The position numbers and the translations under genes are program-made. From contig JAEXZS010000061.1 of NCBI GenBank assembly GCA_023451375.1, forward strand, positions 60,442-124,441: DNA of 64,000 nt, given 5' to 3'. Positions 37,748 to 47,289 of this stretch are shown piece by piece (the first letter of the stretch is position 1; each line of letters opens with the position of its first letter). This DNA comes from Pseudomonadota bacterium (GTDB lineage Bacteria > Pseudomonadota > Alphaproteobacteria > Caulobacterales > Caulobacteraceae). The notes below the pieces were generated by a model. The model saw only the letters and a list, made by a program, of their open reading frames with translations. It did no database searches and was not told where the DNA came from.

Positions 37748-39979
37748 ATGGACGGCGACATGGGCGGCAGCCCGCTGAGCGACCCGCGCAAGGAACCCGC
37801 CGCGTTGCGGTCCCTGCTGGGACGGACCAACCGCGACTGGTGGCCGAACCAGATCGCAATGGACATTCTGCACCAGCAGGGGAAGTCGGGCGACCCCATG
37901 GGCGACGACTTCGATTACGCCGAGGCCTTCAAGTCCCTGGACTACGAGGCGGTCAAGCGCGACCTGCACGCCCTCATGACCGACAGCCAGCCCTGGTGGC
38001 CGGCCGACTACGGCCACTACGGCCCCTTCTTCATTCGCATGGCCTGGCACTCGGCCGGCACCTATCGAACCGGCGACGGCCGCGGCGGCGCGGGCGCGGG
38101 GCAGCAGCGGTTCGCCCCGCTGAACTCCTGGCCGGACAACGGCAACCTAGACAAGGCGCGCCGCCTGCTCTGGCCGATCAAGCAGAAGTACGGCGCCAAA
38201 CTGTCCTGGGCCGACCTGATGATCCTGGCCGGCAATGTCGCGATCGAGAGCATGGGCGGGCCGGTCTTCGGGTTCGGCGGCGGCCGCGCCGACGTCTGGG
38301 AGCCCGAGAAGGACGTGTACTGGGGCACCGAGGAACAGTGGGTCGGCGAGGAGGGCAACGAGACCCGCATTCAGCCGGACAAGCAGATGGCGCTGGAGGA
38401 GCCCCTGGCCGCCATCCAGATGGGCCTGATCTACGTCAACCCGGAAGGTCCCGGCGGCGTGCCCGAGGCCCTGCAGTCGGCGCGCGACATCCGCGAAACC
38501 TTCAAGCGCATGGGCATGGACGACGTCGAAACCGCCGCCCTGACCGCCGGCGGCCATACCTTCGGCAAGGCCCACGGCGCCGGCGACGCCAAGCTGGTGG
38601 GCATCAGTCCCGAGGGCGCCGACATCGCCCAACAGGGCCTCGGCTGGGTCTCGGGCCACGAGAGCGGCATCGGCGACCACACCATCACCTCGGGTATCGA
38701 GGGCGCCTGGACGCCGACGCCGACGACCTGGGACATGACCTTCTTCGACATGCTGCTGGACCATGAATACGAGTTGGTCAGGTCCCCTGCGGGCGCCAAG
38801 CAGTGGCAGCCCGTCGGCAATCCCGAGGACACTCTGGCGCCCGCCGCCCACACGCCGGGCAAGCGCGTGCCGACCATGATGACCACCGCCGACATGGCGT
38901 TCAAGGTGGATCCCGAGTACCGCAAGATCATGGAGCGGTTCCGGGCCGACCCGGCCTATTTCGCCGACCAATTCGCCCGCGCCTGGTTCAAGCTGTGCCA
39001 CCGCGACATGGGTCCCAGGGTCCGCTACCTCGGACCGGAAGTTCCGGCCGAGGATCTGATCTGGCAGGATCCGATCCCCGCGCATCAGGGGCCGGTGATC
39101 AGCGAGGCGGACATCCGGGCGCTGAAGGACCAGATCGCGGCGTCCGACCTGTCGGTCGCCGAGTTGGTCTCCACCGCCTGGGCGTCGGCCGTGACCTATC
39201 GCGGTTCCGACCACCGCGGCGGCGCCAACGGCGGACGCATCCGCCTGTCCCCGCAGAAGGATTGGGACGTCAACGAGCCGCAGAAGCTGGCCCGCGTTCT
39301 GGCCATCTATGAAGACATCAAGGCGTCCGCCGGCGTCAATGTCTCCATCGCCGACCTGATCGTCCTGGGCGGCTCCGTCGGCGTGGAGCGGGCGGCCCGC
39401 GCCGCCGGGCACGACATCGAGGTTCCGTTCACACCGGGCCGCACCGACGCTGCGCAGGAACAGACCGATGTCGAGGGCTTCGCCGTGCTGGAACCCAAGG
39501 CCGACGGCTTTCGCAACTATCTGCAGGTGCGATTCAGCGTCCCGACCGAGGAGCTGCTGATCGACCGTTCGCAACTGCTGGGCCTGACCGCCCCGCAGAT
39601 GACGGTGTTGCTCGGCGGCCTGCGCGTCCTGGGCGTCAACCACGGCGGCTCGACGCATGGGGTCCTGACCGAACGCGAGGGGCAGCTGACCAACGACTTC
39701 TTCGTGAACCTGCTGGACATGCGCACAGGCTGGAAGAAGGTCGACGGCGAGGGCGACGAAACCTTCGTCGGCGCGGACCGCCTGACCGGCGAACCGAAAT
39801 GGACCGCCACCCGCACCGACCTGGTGTTCGGCTCAAACTCCCAGCTTCGCGCCCTGTCCGAGGTCTACGCCTCGGCCGACGCGGGCGAGAAGTTCGTCCG
39901 CGATTTCGTCTCGGCCTGGGTCCAGGTCATGAACGCCGATCGCTTCGATCTGAGCCGCGCCGAACGGCGGGGCCGGTGA
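37748..39979 (+). CDS. katG: Catalase-peroxidase
   Basis: 743-residue haem enzyme with catalase and peroxidase activity. The distal site R97, W100 and H101 lies in RMAWHSAGTYR, and the proximal haem ligand is H270 in TAGGHTFGKAHG. The duplicated C-terminal domain without haem is present, giving the normal length. AGAAGGAGGAAGGTC before the ATG at 37748 is a very strong ribosome binding site. It has its own gap of 92 bases after nagA and a terminator after it, so it is probably transcribed alone, presumably under peroxide control, though I see no certain OxyR site. Confidence 0.97.
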   Translation: MDGDMGGSPLSDPRKEPAALRSLLGRTNRDWWPNQIAMDILHQQGKSGDPMGDDFDYAEAFKSLDYEAVKRDLHALMTDSQPWWPADYGHYGPFFIRMAWHSAGTYRTGDGRGGAGAGQQRFAPLNSWPDNGNLDKARRLLWPIKQKYGAKLSWADLMILAGNVAIESMGGPVFGFGGGRADVWEPEKDVYWGTEEQWVGEEGNETRIQPDKQMALEEPLAAIQMGLIYVNPEGPGGVPEALQSARDIRETFKRMGMDDVETAALTAGGHTFGKAHGAGDAKLVGISPEGADIAQQGLGWVSGHESGIGDHTITSGIEGAWTPTPTTWDMTFFDMLLDHEYELVRSPAGAKQWQPVGNPEDTLAPAAHTPGKRVPTMMTTADMAFKVDPEYRKIMERFRADPAYFADQFARAWFKLCHRDMGPRVRYLGPEVPAEDLIWQDPIPAHQGPVISEADIRALKDQIAASDLSVAELVSTAWASAVTYRGSDHRGGANGGRIRLSPQKDWDVNEPQKLARVLAIYEDIKASAGVNVSIADLIVLGGSVGVERAARAAGHDIEVPFTPGRTDAAQEQTDVEGFAVLEPKADGFRNYLQVRFSVPTEELLIDRSQLLGLTAPQMTVLLGGLRVLGVNHGGSTHGVLTEREGQLTNDFFVNLLDMRTGWKKVDGEGDETFVGADRLTGEPKWTATRTDLVFGSNSQLRALSEVYASADAGEKFVRDFVSAWVQVMNADRFDLSRAERRGR

Positions 39980-39985
39980 CTGTCC

Positions 39986-40011
39986 GGGGAGGGCCGCGCT
40001 TGGCCCTCCCC
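39986..40011 (+). terminator. Stem-loop terminator after katG
   Basis: GGGGAGGGCC and GGCCCTCCCC form a perfect 10-bp stem around GCGCTT, 6 bases after the stop, without a T-run. The remaining roughly 210 bases up to the response regulator show no further gene or element I can support. Confidence 0.6.
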
Positions 40012-40221
40012 GCATCAGCGCGTGGGTTCCAAGCCGGCCCACGCCTCTCTACAGGATCGGGCTCCAGCCGGTCGGCGCTCGCGCACCTTCAGCGCCAAGA
40101 AGGGTTGGAAGCAAACAGGCCGACCTCGCTTGAGGTCGCATCTCCGCCCGACGCGCCCTGCGCCCGCTGCAGGCGTTCAACGTCAGGAGCGGCAGTGAAC
40201 CCCTCCGCTTGAAACGGCCGT

Positions 40222-40653
40222 TCAGCCGGCGGCGCCGGGCCGGGACATGCGTTGGTTCGCGATCCGGTCCGACGGCTCCCCCATTTCGCCACTCAGGATC
40301 CGATTGACGGCGTCCCGGAACGCGCCGACCCGCAGCGGCTTCTGCAGAGCGGCGTCCGCGCCGAAGGTCATTGCGATCTTCAGCAGACTTGTCGGGTCGA
40401 GCACGCCACCGCTGGAGATCGCGAGAATTCTGACCTTCGAGTTCTGCTTCTTCAGCGACAGGATGGTCTCTAGCCCGTCCACGTTCGGCATGAGCATGTC
40501 GAGAATGACGAGATCGACCGGCAGCCGCGCCAGGAGCTCCAGCGCCTCGCCCCCGTCGGAGGCTTCGACGATGGCATGGTCGTCCGCGCGCAGCAGTTCC
40601 GTCGCGATGGCGCGCACGGTCGGGTCGTCGTCAACGATGAGAATAAGCGCCAT
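40222..40653 (-). CDS. Single-domain response regulator
   Basis: 143 residues, CheY-like receiver only. LIVDDDPTVR gives the acidic pocket, D52 in VILDMLMPNVDG is the phospho-acceptor, SS in LAISSGG the switch Ser, and K in LQKPLR the conserved Lys. A 25-residue tail of no known type follows. The ATG at 40653 has AGGAGGCTTC before it. An upstream start at 40680 is less likely. It lies 45 bases after the giant hybrid kinase and may receive phosphate from its HPt domain. Confidence 0.9.
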   Translation of the reverse strand: MALILIVDDDPTVRAIATELLRADDHAIVEASDGGEALELLARLPVDLVILDMLMPNVDGLETILSLKKQNSKVRILAISSGGVLDPTSLLKIAMTFGADAALQKPLRVGAFRDAVNRILSGEMGEPSDRIANQRMSRPGAAG

Positions 40654-40698
40654 GAAGCCTCCTGCCACCCCGAATGGCACGATTTCCTAAGACCGGTC

Positions 40699-43600
40699 CT
40701 AAGCGACGTCCTTAACGGCGGCGACGGCCAGGGCGGCGATCCCATCGGCGGCGACCGGACGGGAAAAGAGGTAGCCCTGCAGCAGGTGCGCCCCGGCGAC
40801 CCTGAGGAAATCCGCCTGTTCCTGCGTTTCGACGCCTTCGCAGACCACCTTCATGCCCAGCGCGCGCGCCACGCTGGCGACGGCGTGAACGATGGCGGCG
40901 GAGCGGCTGTCCCTGCAGCAATCGTCGACGAAGCCCTTGTCGATCTTGAGCGTGCGGAACGGCAGGTCCCTGAGCGCGTGCAGGCTCGTATAGCCCGCTC
41001 CAAAGTCGTCCAGCGCCACGGAGACACCCGACGCGGCCAAGGCGGCGAGGGTGGAGCCGGCCGCGTCGACGGCCAACATCGCGGTTTCGGTGACCTCGAC
41101 CTCAAGGCGCTCGGCCCCGAGCCCGGCGGTTTCGTGGGCCCGCATCACGCGGAGTGGGAAGTCCGGAGCTTGAAACTCGCCGGCCCCGGCGTTGACCGAA
41201 ACCTGCACGCCGGGCCAAGCCCTGGCGTCTTCCAGGGCGCGGGCGAGCACGAAGTCGGTCAGCTCGCCGATGCGGCCCTCGTCCTCCAGCGCCTTCACGA
41301 ACACGTCGGGCGGCGTCCAGCCGCCCTCCACCGTCCGCCAGCGCGCCAGCGCCTCGACCTTGCGGGCGAATTCACCGCGCGGCGTGAAGAGCGGTTGATA
41401 GACCACGCTCAGCCGGCCGTCCTGGATCGCGTCGGCGAGCGCCGTCGCCGCGGACGGGACCGTTTCACCCGGCGTCTCGACGAAGCCCATGGCGTCCAGG
41501 GTGGCGCTCATCGCCTGGCGAATGGCCACCAGGTCGTCGGCATCAAGGGCGGCGCCGCGCGCATCATGCTCGATCCGGCTCGCCAGGTCCGCCACGGCCT
41601 TCGCTCCCAGGCTCAGGCTCATCGACTTGAGCGCGTGCGCGGCGCGTCCCGCCGCCTGCAAGTCCCCCGACCCTCCGGCCGTCTCAAGCTCATCCAGCCG
41701 CAAGGGGGCGTTGTCGCGATAAAGCGCCTGCACCCGCTCGACGAAAGCGTCCCCCATGGCCGTCAGCTCGGCGCGCGTCGACATGTCGAACAGGTCGTCC
41801 CGTTCCACGAGAGAGGCGGACGATGGCTCCGCCTGGAGCGCCGCGATGCGGCGTTCCGGCAGCCGCTGCTCCAGGATCGCGGCCAGGTCTGACAGGGTGA
41901 ACGGCTTGTGCACGACCCCGTCCATTCCCGCCCCGCGCCAGGCATCGGCCGCGGCCCCGACGACGTGGGCCGTGAGGGCGTAGATCAGGGTGCGCGGCCG
42001 GCCTGTCTCGGCCTCCATGCGGCGAATTCGGGCGCTGGCCTCGAAGCCGTCCAGCTTCGGCATGGACCCGTCCATCAGCACGAGATCGTAGGCCTCCGAG
42101 CTGACACGCTCCACGGCCTCCAGGCCGTCTTCCGCGACAGCCACCGTGACCTCCAGCCTTTCCAGGGTTTCGCGAGCGACCTCCCGGTTCACCTCGGAGT
42201 CGTCGACGACCAGCACGCGCACGCCCGGATAGACGGCGGTCGCTTCCACGCTCGTGCGGGATGAAGTCAGGTCAGGAAGGCTCCCAACCCGCAGCGCCGC
42301 CAGGATGGTCACCAGCGTCGCGCGGGAGAGCGGCCGAACCGCTTCGCGGCCCGTCGCGGCGTGCGGGCTGCGCGTCAGACACACGTCCGACGCCCGCACC
42401 GGATCATCGTCGCCGACCAGGGCGCCTGCGCCTCGCTCTACGCCGACGGCCTTGCCCCCGAAGTCGGCGATATAGGCGGCGACAGCCGCGCCCGTCATCG
42501 GCCCCACGTCGCCCAGGCCGATGCTCGCGCCGTCAAGATCCAGGGGCGCGGCCGAGTCCGCCGCCTCCAGCGGCGCTGCGAAGGCGAAGGTGGACCCGCT
42601 TCCCACCGTGCTGGTCACCGCCCAGCGACCGTCCATGGCGCGCACAAGTCGATCGCAGATGGCCAGACCGAGTCCGGTCCCGCCGTGAAGCCGGGTCGTC
42701 GACTGGTCCGCCTGCGTGAAGGCGTCGAACAGGGTCGGCAGAGCCGCTTCCGGAATGCCCGGCCCTGTGTCGCGAACCTCGAAGCGGATGCCGGCCCCTT
42801 CCCGGCGCAGCGCGACCATCACGCCGCCCGCCTCGGTGAACTTGATCGCATTGTTCAGCAGGTTGCTGAGCACCTGGCGGATTCGCGTCGCGTCCCCGCA
42901 GATGCTTCCGATGGTCGGATCGACGTAGGTGGCGAGGTCGAGGTCCTTCTCCGCCGCCCGCCCGGCGAACAGGTCGGCCACGCCCTCCACAAGTTCGACC
43001 GGATCGAACGGCAGGATTTCCAGCTCCAGCTTGCCGGCCTCCACCTTCGAGAAGTCCAGGATGTCGTTGATGACGTGGAGCAGCGCGCGCCCCGAGCCGG
43101 CGATGACGTCAGCGTAGCGCCGTTCGCGCGGCGGCAGATCGCCCCGGCTGAGAAGGTCGCCCAGCGCCAGGATGCCGTTCAGCGGCGTGCGGATCTCGTG
43201 GCTCATGACGGCGAGGAAGTCCGACTTCGCGGCGTTCGCCGCCTCCGCGGCCTGCGTCGCCACGGCCAGTTCCGCCGTCCGCGCCTCCACCTTCTGTTCC
43301 AGCGTCCGCACGTGATCCGCGATCTGCGCGTCCCGGGACCGGATCCCTTCCATCATGTCGTTGACGCCGGCGACCAGATCGCGGACCTCCCCCTCCGCGC
43401 GAATGTCGTCCACTGGCGCATAGACTTGGGTCTCGCGAATGCGGCGCACCCGAGAGGCCAGGGCGGCGATGGGTCCGCTGATGGACCGGGCCAGGCGCAG
43501 GGCCACGACGAGGCCGACGCAGGTCGCCGCCAGCGCCGCCAGGAGCGACGGCCCCGCGGCGGCCAGGACCCTTCCCCGCAGTCCGGGCGTTTCGCCGAAG

Positions 43601-44031
43601 ATCACCAGGCGTCCCACGGGCGCGCCTTCGAACAGCACCGGGACGCTCACTTCGATCGAGCCGGTCTTCAACGTCTTCCAGACATCCGGGGTCTCGTCGC
43701 GGTCGATCCGCACATCGGACAGAAGGCGCGCGCCGGCGCCGGTTTCAGCCAGGACGAGACCGCCTTCGCCCTCCAGTCGGGCGTAGCTCAGGCTCGGCAT
43801 CTGGGCGATCGACCGCACGGCCTGAAAGGCTCCGGATCGGTCGCCGTTCGCCACCGATTCCGCGGAGAACGAGGCGATCACCCGCGCGGTCTGGGTCAGC
43901 CGCTCGGTTTCGAGCCGCGCCTGCTGCCCCGCATCCATCCAGGCGGTCGTCGCCGCCGTGATCGCGAACGCCGAGGAGAGCGCCGCCACCACCAGAAACA
44001 CAAGCTTGGCCGCTAAAGTTCGCCCTCGCAC
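40699..44031 (-). CDS. Membrane hybrid histidine kinase with REC, HPt and EAL domains
   Basis: 1110 residues. TM1 is about residues 8-30, then a periplasmic sensor of about 130 residues, TM2 near 160-180 and HAMP. HisKA has H278 in MSHEIRTPLNG, followed by HATPase with NLLNNAIKFTE, DTGPGIP and GTGLGLAI. REC has D654 in LMDGSMPKLDG and HPt has H799 in AAHALKSMS. A full EAL phosphodiesterase has E893 in VEALARW, and EVTET, LDDFGAGYTSL, KIDKGFV and EGVET, all with catalytic residues retained. One chain thus joins a phosphorelay to c-di-GMP breakdown. It is divergent from the second response regulator. Confidence 0.93.
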   Translation of the reverse strand: MRGRTLAAKLVFLVVAALSSAFAITAATTAWMDAGQQARLETERLTQTARVIASFSAESVANGDRSGAFQAVRSIAQMPSLSYARLEGEGGLVLAETGAGARLLSDVRIDRDETPDVWKTLKTGSIEVSVPVLFEGAPVGRLVIFGETPGLRGRVLAAAGPSLLAALAATCVGLVVALRLARSISGPIAALASRVRRIRETQVYAPVDDIRAEGEVRDLVAGVNDMMEGIRSRDAQIADHVRTLEQKVEARTAELAVATQAAEAANAAKSDFLAVMSHEIRTPLNGILALGDLLSRGDLPPRERRYADVIAGSGRALLHVINDILDFSKVEAGKLELEILPFDPVELVEGVADLFAGRAAEKDLDLATYVDPTIGSICGDATRIRQVLSNLLNNAIKFTEAGGVMVALRREGAGIRFEVRDTGPGIPEAALPTLFDAFTQADQSTTRLHGGTGLGLAICDRLVRAMDGRWAVTSTVGSGSTFAFAAPLEAADSAAPLDLDGASIGLGDVGPMTGAAVAAYIADFGGKAVGVERGAGALVGDDDPVRASDVCLTRSPHAATGREAVRPLSRATLVTILAALRVGSLPDLTSSRTSVEATAVYPGVRVLVVDDSEVNREVARETLERLEVTVAVAEDGLEAVERVSSEAYDLVLMDGSMPKLDGFEASARIRRMEAETGRPRTLIYALTAHVVGAAADAWRGAGMDGVVHKPFTLSDLAAILEQRLPERRIAALQAEPSSASLVERDDLFDMSTRAELTAMGDAFVERVQALYRDNAPLRLDELETAGGSGDLQAAGRAAHALKSMSLSLGAKAVADLASRIEHDARGAALDADDLVAIRQAMSATLDAMGFVETPGETVPSAATALADAIQDGRLSVVYQPLFTPRGEFARKVEALARWRTVEGGWTPPDVFVKALEDEGRIGELTDFVLARALEDARAWPGVQVSVNAGAGEFQAPDFPLRVMRAHETAGLGAERLEVEVTETAMLAVDAAGSTLAALAASGVSVALDDFGAGYTSLHALRDLPFRTLKIDKGFVDDCCRDSRSAAIVHAVASVARALGMKVVCEGVETQEQADFLRVAGAHLLQGYLFSRPVAADGIAALAVAAVKDVA

Positions 44032-44136
44032 ACCCTACTCCTTGCGTGGGATTTCCTCAAAGATACCGTACGTTAATGACCCCGATCTTAATGTGGAGCC
44101 GTTATCCGACCGAGTATCGGAGTAAGGGGGTGGTTC

Positions 44137-44595
44137 ATGGGCGGCTTTCAGTACGTCCTCGACCAGGATGCGCGGATTCTCTTCGTGGACGACGACCCGA
44201 TCCTTCGCGAGTTCGCCAAGGTTAATCTGACGAGCGACTGTACGATACTGGACACAGCAGAAGACGGCGCGCAGGCGCTGGAGATGCTGGAGCGGTGCTC
44301 ATACGATCTGATCGTCTCCGACCTCGAGATGCCGCGCATGGACGGCTTCGCCCTCCTCCAGGCGGTTCGCGGGACGGCGGCGACCTGTCATCTGCCCGTC
44401 GTCGTCGCCACGGGCCGCGAGGATGTCGTGGCCATAGATCGCGCCTTCGACCTCGGCGCGACCTCTTTCGTCGTCAAGCCTCTCCACTGGCGGCTGCTGG
44501 CCTATCAGCTGAGGTTCGTGCTGCGCTCGGCCAGGATCGAGGCGCGCCTTCGCGCTGACGCGGCGAGCCCGTCCGCCGGCGCCGCCGCCGCGTGA
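44137..44595 (+). CDS. Response regulator, receiver domain only
   Basis: 152 residues. The receiver has ILFVDDDPILRE, phospho-acceptor D62 in LIVSDLEMPRMDG, the switch Thr in VVVATGRED and Lys in FVVKPLHW. A 30-residue Arg/Ala-rich tail extends past the last helix. AAGGGGG precedes the ATG. It starts the operon with the TadG-like gene (TGATG overlap) and is divergent from the hybrid kinase, whose HPt is a plausible phosphodonor. It has no DNA-binding output, so it probably acts by protein contact. Confidence 0.9.
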   Translation: MGGFQYVLDQDARILFVDDDPILREFAKVNLTSDCTILDTAEDGAQALEMLERCSYDLIVSDLEMPRMDGFALLQAVRGTAATCHLPVVVATGREDVVAIDRAFDLGATSFVVKPLHWRLLAYQLRFVLRSARIEARLRADAASPSAGAAAA

Positions 44596-45833
44596 TGTCG
44601 CTCAAGCGCCTTCTCGCTCGCCTCGCCGGCTTTCCTCGATCGAACCGGGGCACGATCGCGATACAGTTCGCCCTGGCCCTGCCGGCGCTGGCGCTGGCGG
44701 TGGCGGGCGCCGCCGACCTCGTGGCTGTTCATGCGGCGAAGCAGCGGCTGGAGGATATCGGCGACGCCGCGGCGCTGGCCGGCGCAAAGGAGTTGGGGCT
44801 GGCGATCACCGACAAGGCCGCGATAGAGCGGGCCGAAGCGTTCGTTGACGAGCAGTTGGCGCAATGGGGCCGCGCGCCGACCGTCACGCAAGCGATAACG
44901 GTGGAGGAGATCGACGGCCAACGGGTGCTCGCGGTCAAGCTGAACGGCAATCGCGTCTCCTTCTTCGTCAACCTTCTGCCCCCCGGCGGCTGGAACTTCG
45001 AAGTCGTTTCGCATGCGACCTCGATCGGGCGCACGCCGCTGTGCGTGCTCGGCATCGGCGACGCGGGCCAGACCGTCATCTCCGTGGCGGACAGCAGTCG
45101 CCTCAGCGCGCCCGAATGCATGGTGCATTCCAACCGCGACGTGGTCGCGAACGGCGCCATCTCCGCCGGTGCGGTCCAGGCCGTGACGCGGGCGACGGGC
45201 TCCATCACGCCCAAGGCGGGCGTGGGCGCGGCAATGATCGAGGACCCCTTCACCGGCCTCGCCCTGGATGAGAACCAAGCCTGCGGCGGCGCGAAGTCCG
45301 TCACGGTGCTGTCCTCCGGGACCGAATGGCTCACCCCCGGCGTCCATTGCGGCGGCTACAAGCTGAAGGGGGACGCTCGCCTGTTCCTGCAACCAGGTGA
45401 GCACTGGTTCCTCGGCGGGCATCTTGATCTCAGCGACAATGCGATGCTGGAGGGTGACGATGTCGTCCTGTTCTTCGACAAGCAGTCGAAGTTCGACTTC
45501 ACCGGGAACTCCGTGGTGCGGCTCGACGGTCGACGCACCGGCGCCTACGCCGGCATGGTGGTCGCGGCGACGCGCGGCAACACGCAGCGCTTCCTGATGT
45601 CCAGCGACAACGTCGAAAAGCTGCTGGGCGTCATCTATGTGCCGCAGGCCACCCTGGTCGTGGACGGTCACGCCGAGGTCGCGCGCGACAGCGCCTGGAC
45701 CGTCATCGTGGCCCGCTGGATCGAGTTGCGCGGCTCGGCGTCTCTGGTCATCAACGCCGACTATGACGGATCCATTGTCCCCGTGCCCGATGGCGTCGGG
45801 CCCAACGCCGGCGGCGTCCGGCTCATCAAGTAG
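44595..45833 (+). CDS. TadG-like (Tad/TadE-type) protein with atypical C-terminal domain
   Basis: 412 residues. The N-terminal 65 residues match the Flp-pilus Tad/TadE-like region: SNRGTIAIQFALALPALALAVAG, a membrane helix with a Glu-less start, then AKQRLEDIGDAAALAGAKEL. The remainder is exported-looking, with several Cys (PLCVLG, APECMVH, NQACGG, VHCGGY) and a Val/Gly/Asp-rich C-terminal half that suggests a stacked beta fold. There is no von Willebrand domain as in many TadG proteins. Other tad genes are absent here. I chose the ATG at 44595, though a GTG one codon earlier also fits. Confidence 0.75.
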   Translation: MSLKRLLARLAGFPRSNRGTIAIQFALALPALALAVAGAADLVAVHAAKQRLEDIGDAAALAGAKELGLAITDKAAIERAEAFVDEQLAQWGRAPTVTQAITVEEIDGQRVLAVKLNGNRVSFFVNLLPPGGWNFEVVSHATSIGRTPLCVLGIGDAGQTVISVADSSRLSAPECMVHSNRDVVANGAISAGAVQAVTRATGSITPKAGVGAAMIEDPFTGLALDENQACGGAKSVTVLSSGTEWLTPGVHCGGYKLKGDARLFLQPGEHWFLGGHLDLSDNAMLEGDDVVLFFDKQSKFDFTGNSVVRLDGRRTGAYAGMVVAATRGNTQRFLMSSDNVEKLLGVIYVPQATLVVDGHAEVARDSAWTVIVARWIELRGSASLVINADYDGSIVPVPDGVGPNAGGVRLIK

Positions 45834-45844
45834 GATCGCTGAAG

Positions 45845-46255
45845 ATGTCGGTCAGTCCCGAAACCCCCGAACCGGGCGCGGCCCCGTCGCCGGAACGACG
45901 TGAGCGCCGCGAGCGCCGCGGCAGGGATCGACGCAAGATCGGCGGCCGGATCAACCGGCAGGCGCCGCGCCGCTCGCTGATGAAGATCATCGGCGCCCAC
46001 GCCACCCTCTGGTCGTTCGGCGTGCTTTCGGTGCTGTTCTCCGCCAGCGAAGTCGCCGGCCTTCGGGTGCCGACGCCCGCGGCCGCCTTCTTCGTCGCGC
46101 TGACCATGTTCTCTTGCCTTGTCCTCATGCTGGGCAGCCTCGAACAACGGATGATCGAAATCCGGCTTGAGCTGATGATGGCCAACGGCGGCATGCGGCA
46201 GGGCGACCGCCGCGCCAGCGAACGCCGCCGTGGCGACGACGACCCCGGCGAGTGA
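45845..46255 (+). CDS. Two-TM membrane protein, 136 aa
   Basis: The N-terminal 45 residues are very basic (ERRERRERRGRDRRK) and cytoplasmic. Two hydrophobic segments follow (about 50-70, LWSFGVLSVLFSASEVAGL, and 78-98, AAFFVALTMFSCLVLMLGSL). A charged C-terminal helix ends in an Arg/Asp-rich tail. No family is recognised. It starts 11 bases after the TadG-like stop and is the third gene of that operon. Confidence 0.7.
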   Translation: MSVSPETPEPGAAPSPERRERRERRGRDRRKIGGRINRQAPRRSLMKIIGAHATLWSFGVLSVLFSASEVAGLRVPTPAAAFFVALTMFSCLVLMLGSLEQRMIEIRLELMMANGGMRQGDRRASERRRGDDDPGE

Positions 46256-46333
46256 GCGGTCCCACGTCAGCGCCTGCCCCGTCGACGGGCGGGTCGTTGG
46301 ATCCGGTCATCAGCGGAGGCGCGCCGGCACGCG

Positions 46334-46423
46334 TGGCGGACAGAGAGGGATTCGAACCCTCGGTACGCTTTCACGTACACACGCTTTCCAAGCGTGCGCG
46401 ATCGACCACTCCGCCACCTGTCC
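46334..46423 (-). tRNA. tRNA-Ser (anticodon GGA)
   Basis: A 90-nt class II tRNA. The acceptor strand GGACAGG pairs with TCTGTCC, followed by G and an encoded CCA. The anticodon stem CACGC/GCGTG encloses TTGGAAA, placing GGA at 34-36. A long variable arm (TACG-TGAAAG-CGTA type) and the T-arm GGGTTCGAATCCC complete it. It reads UCC and UCU codons. Confidence 0.97.
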
Positions 46424-46475
46424 GTTCACGCCACGTCGTGCGCGCCGCCGGAGGTCGATCCGGCGGGAGGCGGGC

Positions 46476-46504
46476 CTGATAGAACAAGGCGGCCCCCTCG
46501 GCAA
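46476..46504 (-). promoter_or_regulatory. Candidate promoter of tRNA-Ser
   Basis: On the minus strand TTGCCG (46504-46499) and TATCAG (46481-46476) are separated by 17 bp, placing the start about 45 bases before the tRNA. Confidence 0.45.
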
Positions 46505-46560
46505 GCGCCTCCGACATCCCCATATAGGCGCCGAAGCCATTATTTCCCGCGAGGAGCCCC

Positions 46561-47211
<651 letters not shown>

Positions 47212-47223
47212 CGGATGGTCCCA

Positions 47224-47250
47224 CGGCCGCCGGCTTCACCCCGGCGGCCG
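47224..47250 (+). terminator. GC-rich stem-loop after msrA
   Basis: CGGCCGCCGG and CCGGCGGCCG form a perfect 10-bp stem around CTTCACC, 12 bases past the msrA stop, without a T-run. Confidence 0.5.
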
Positions 47251-47289
47251 ACAGGCGTAGGACGGGCCAAAAGATCAGGGAGCCCGTCC

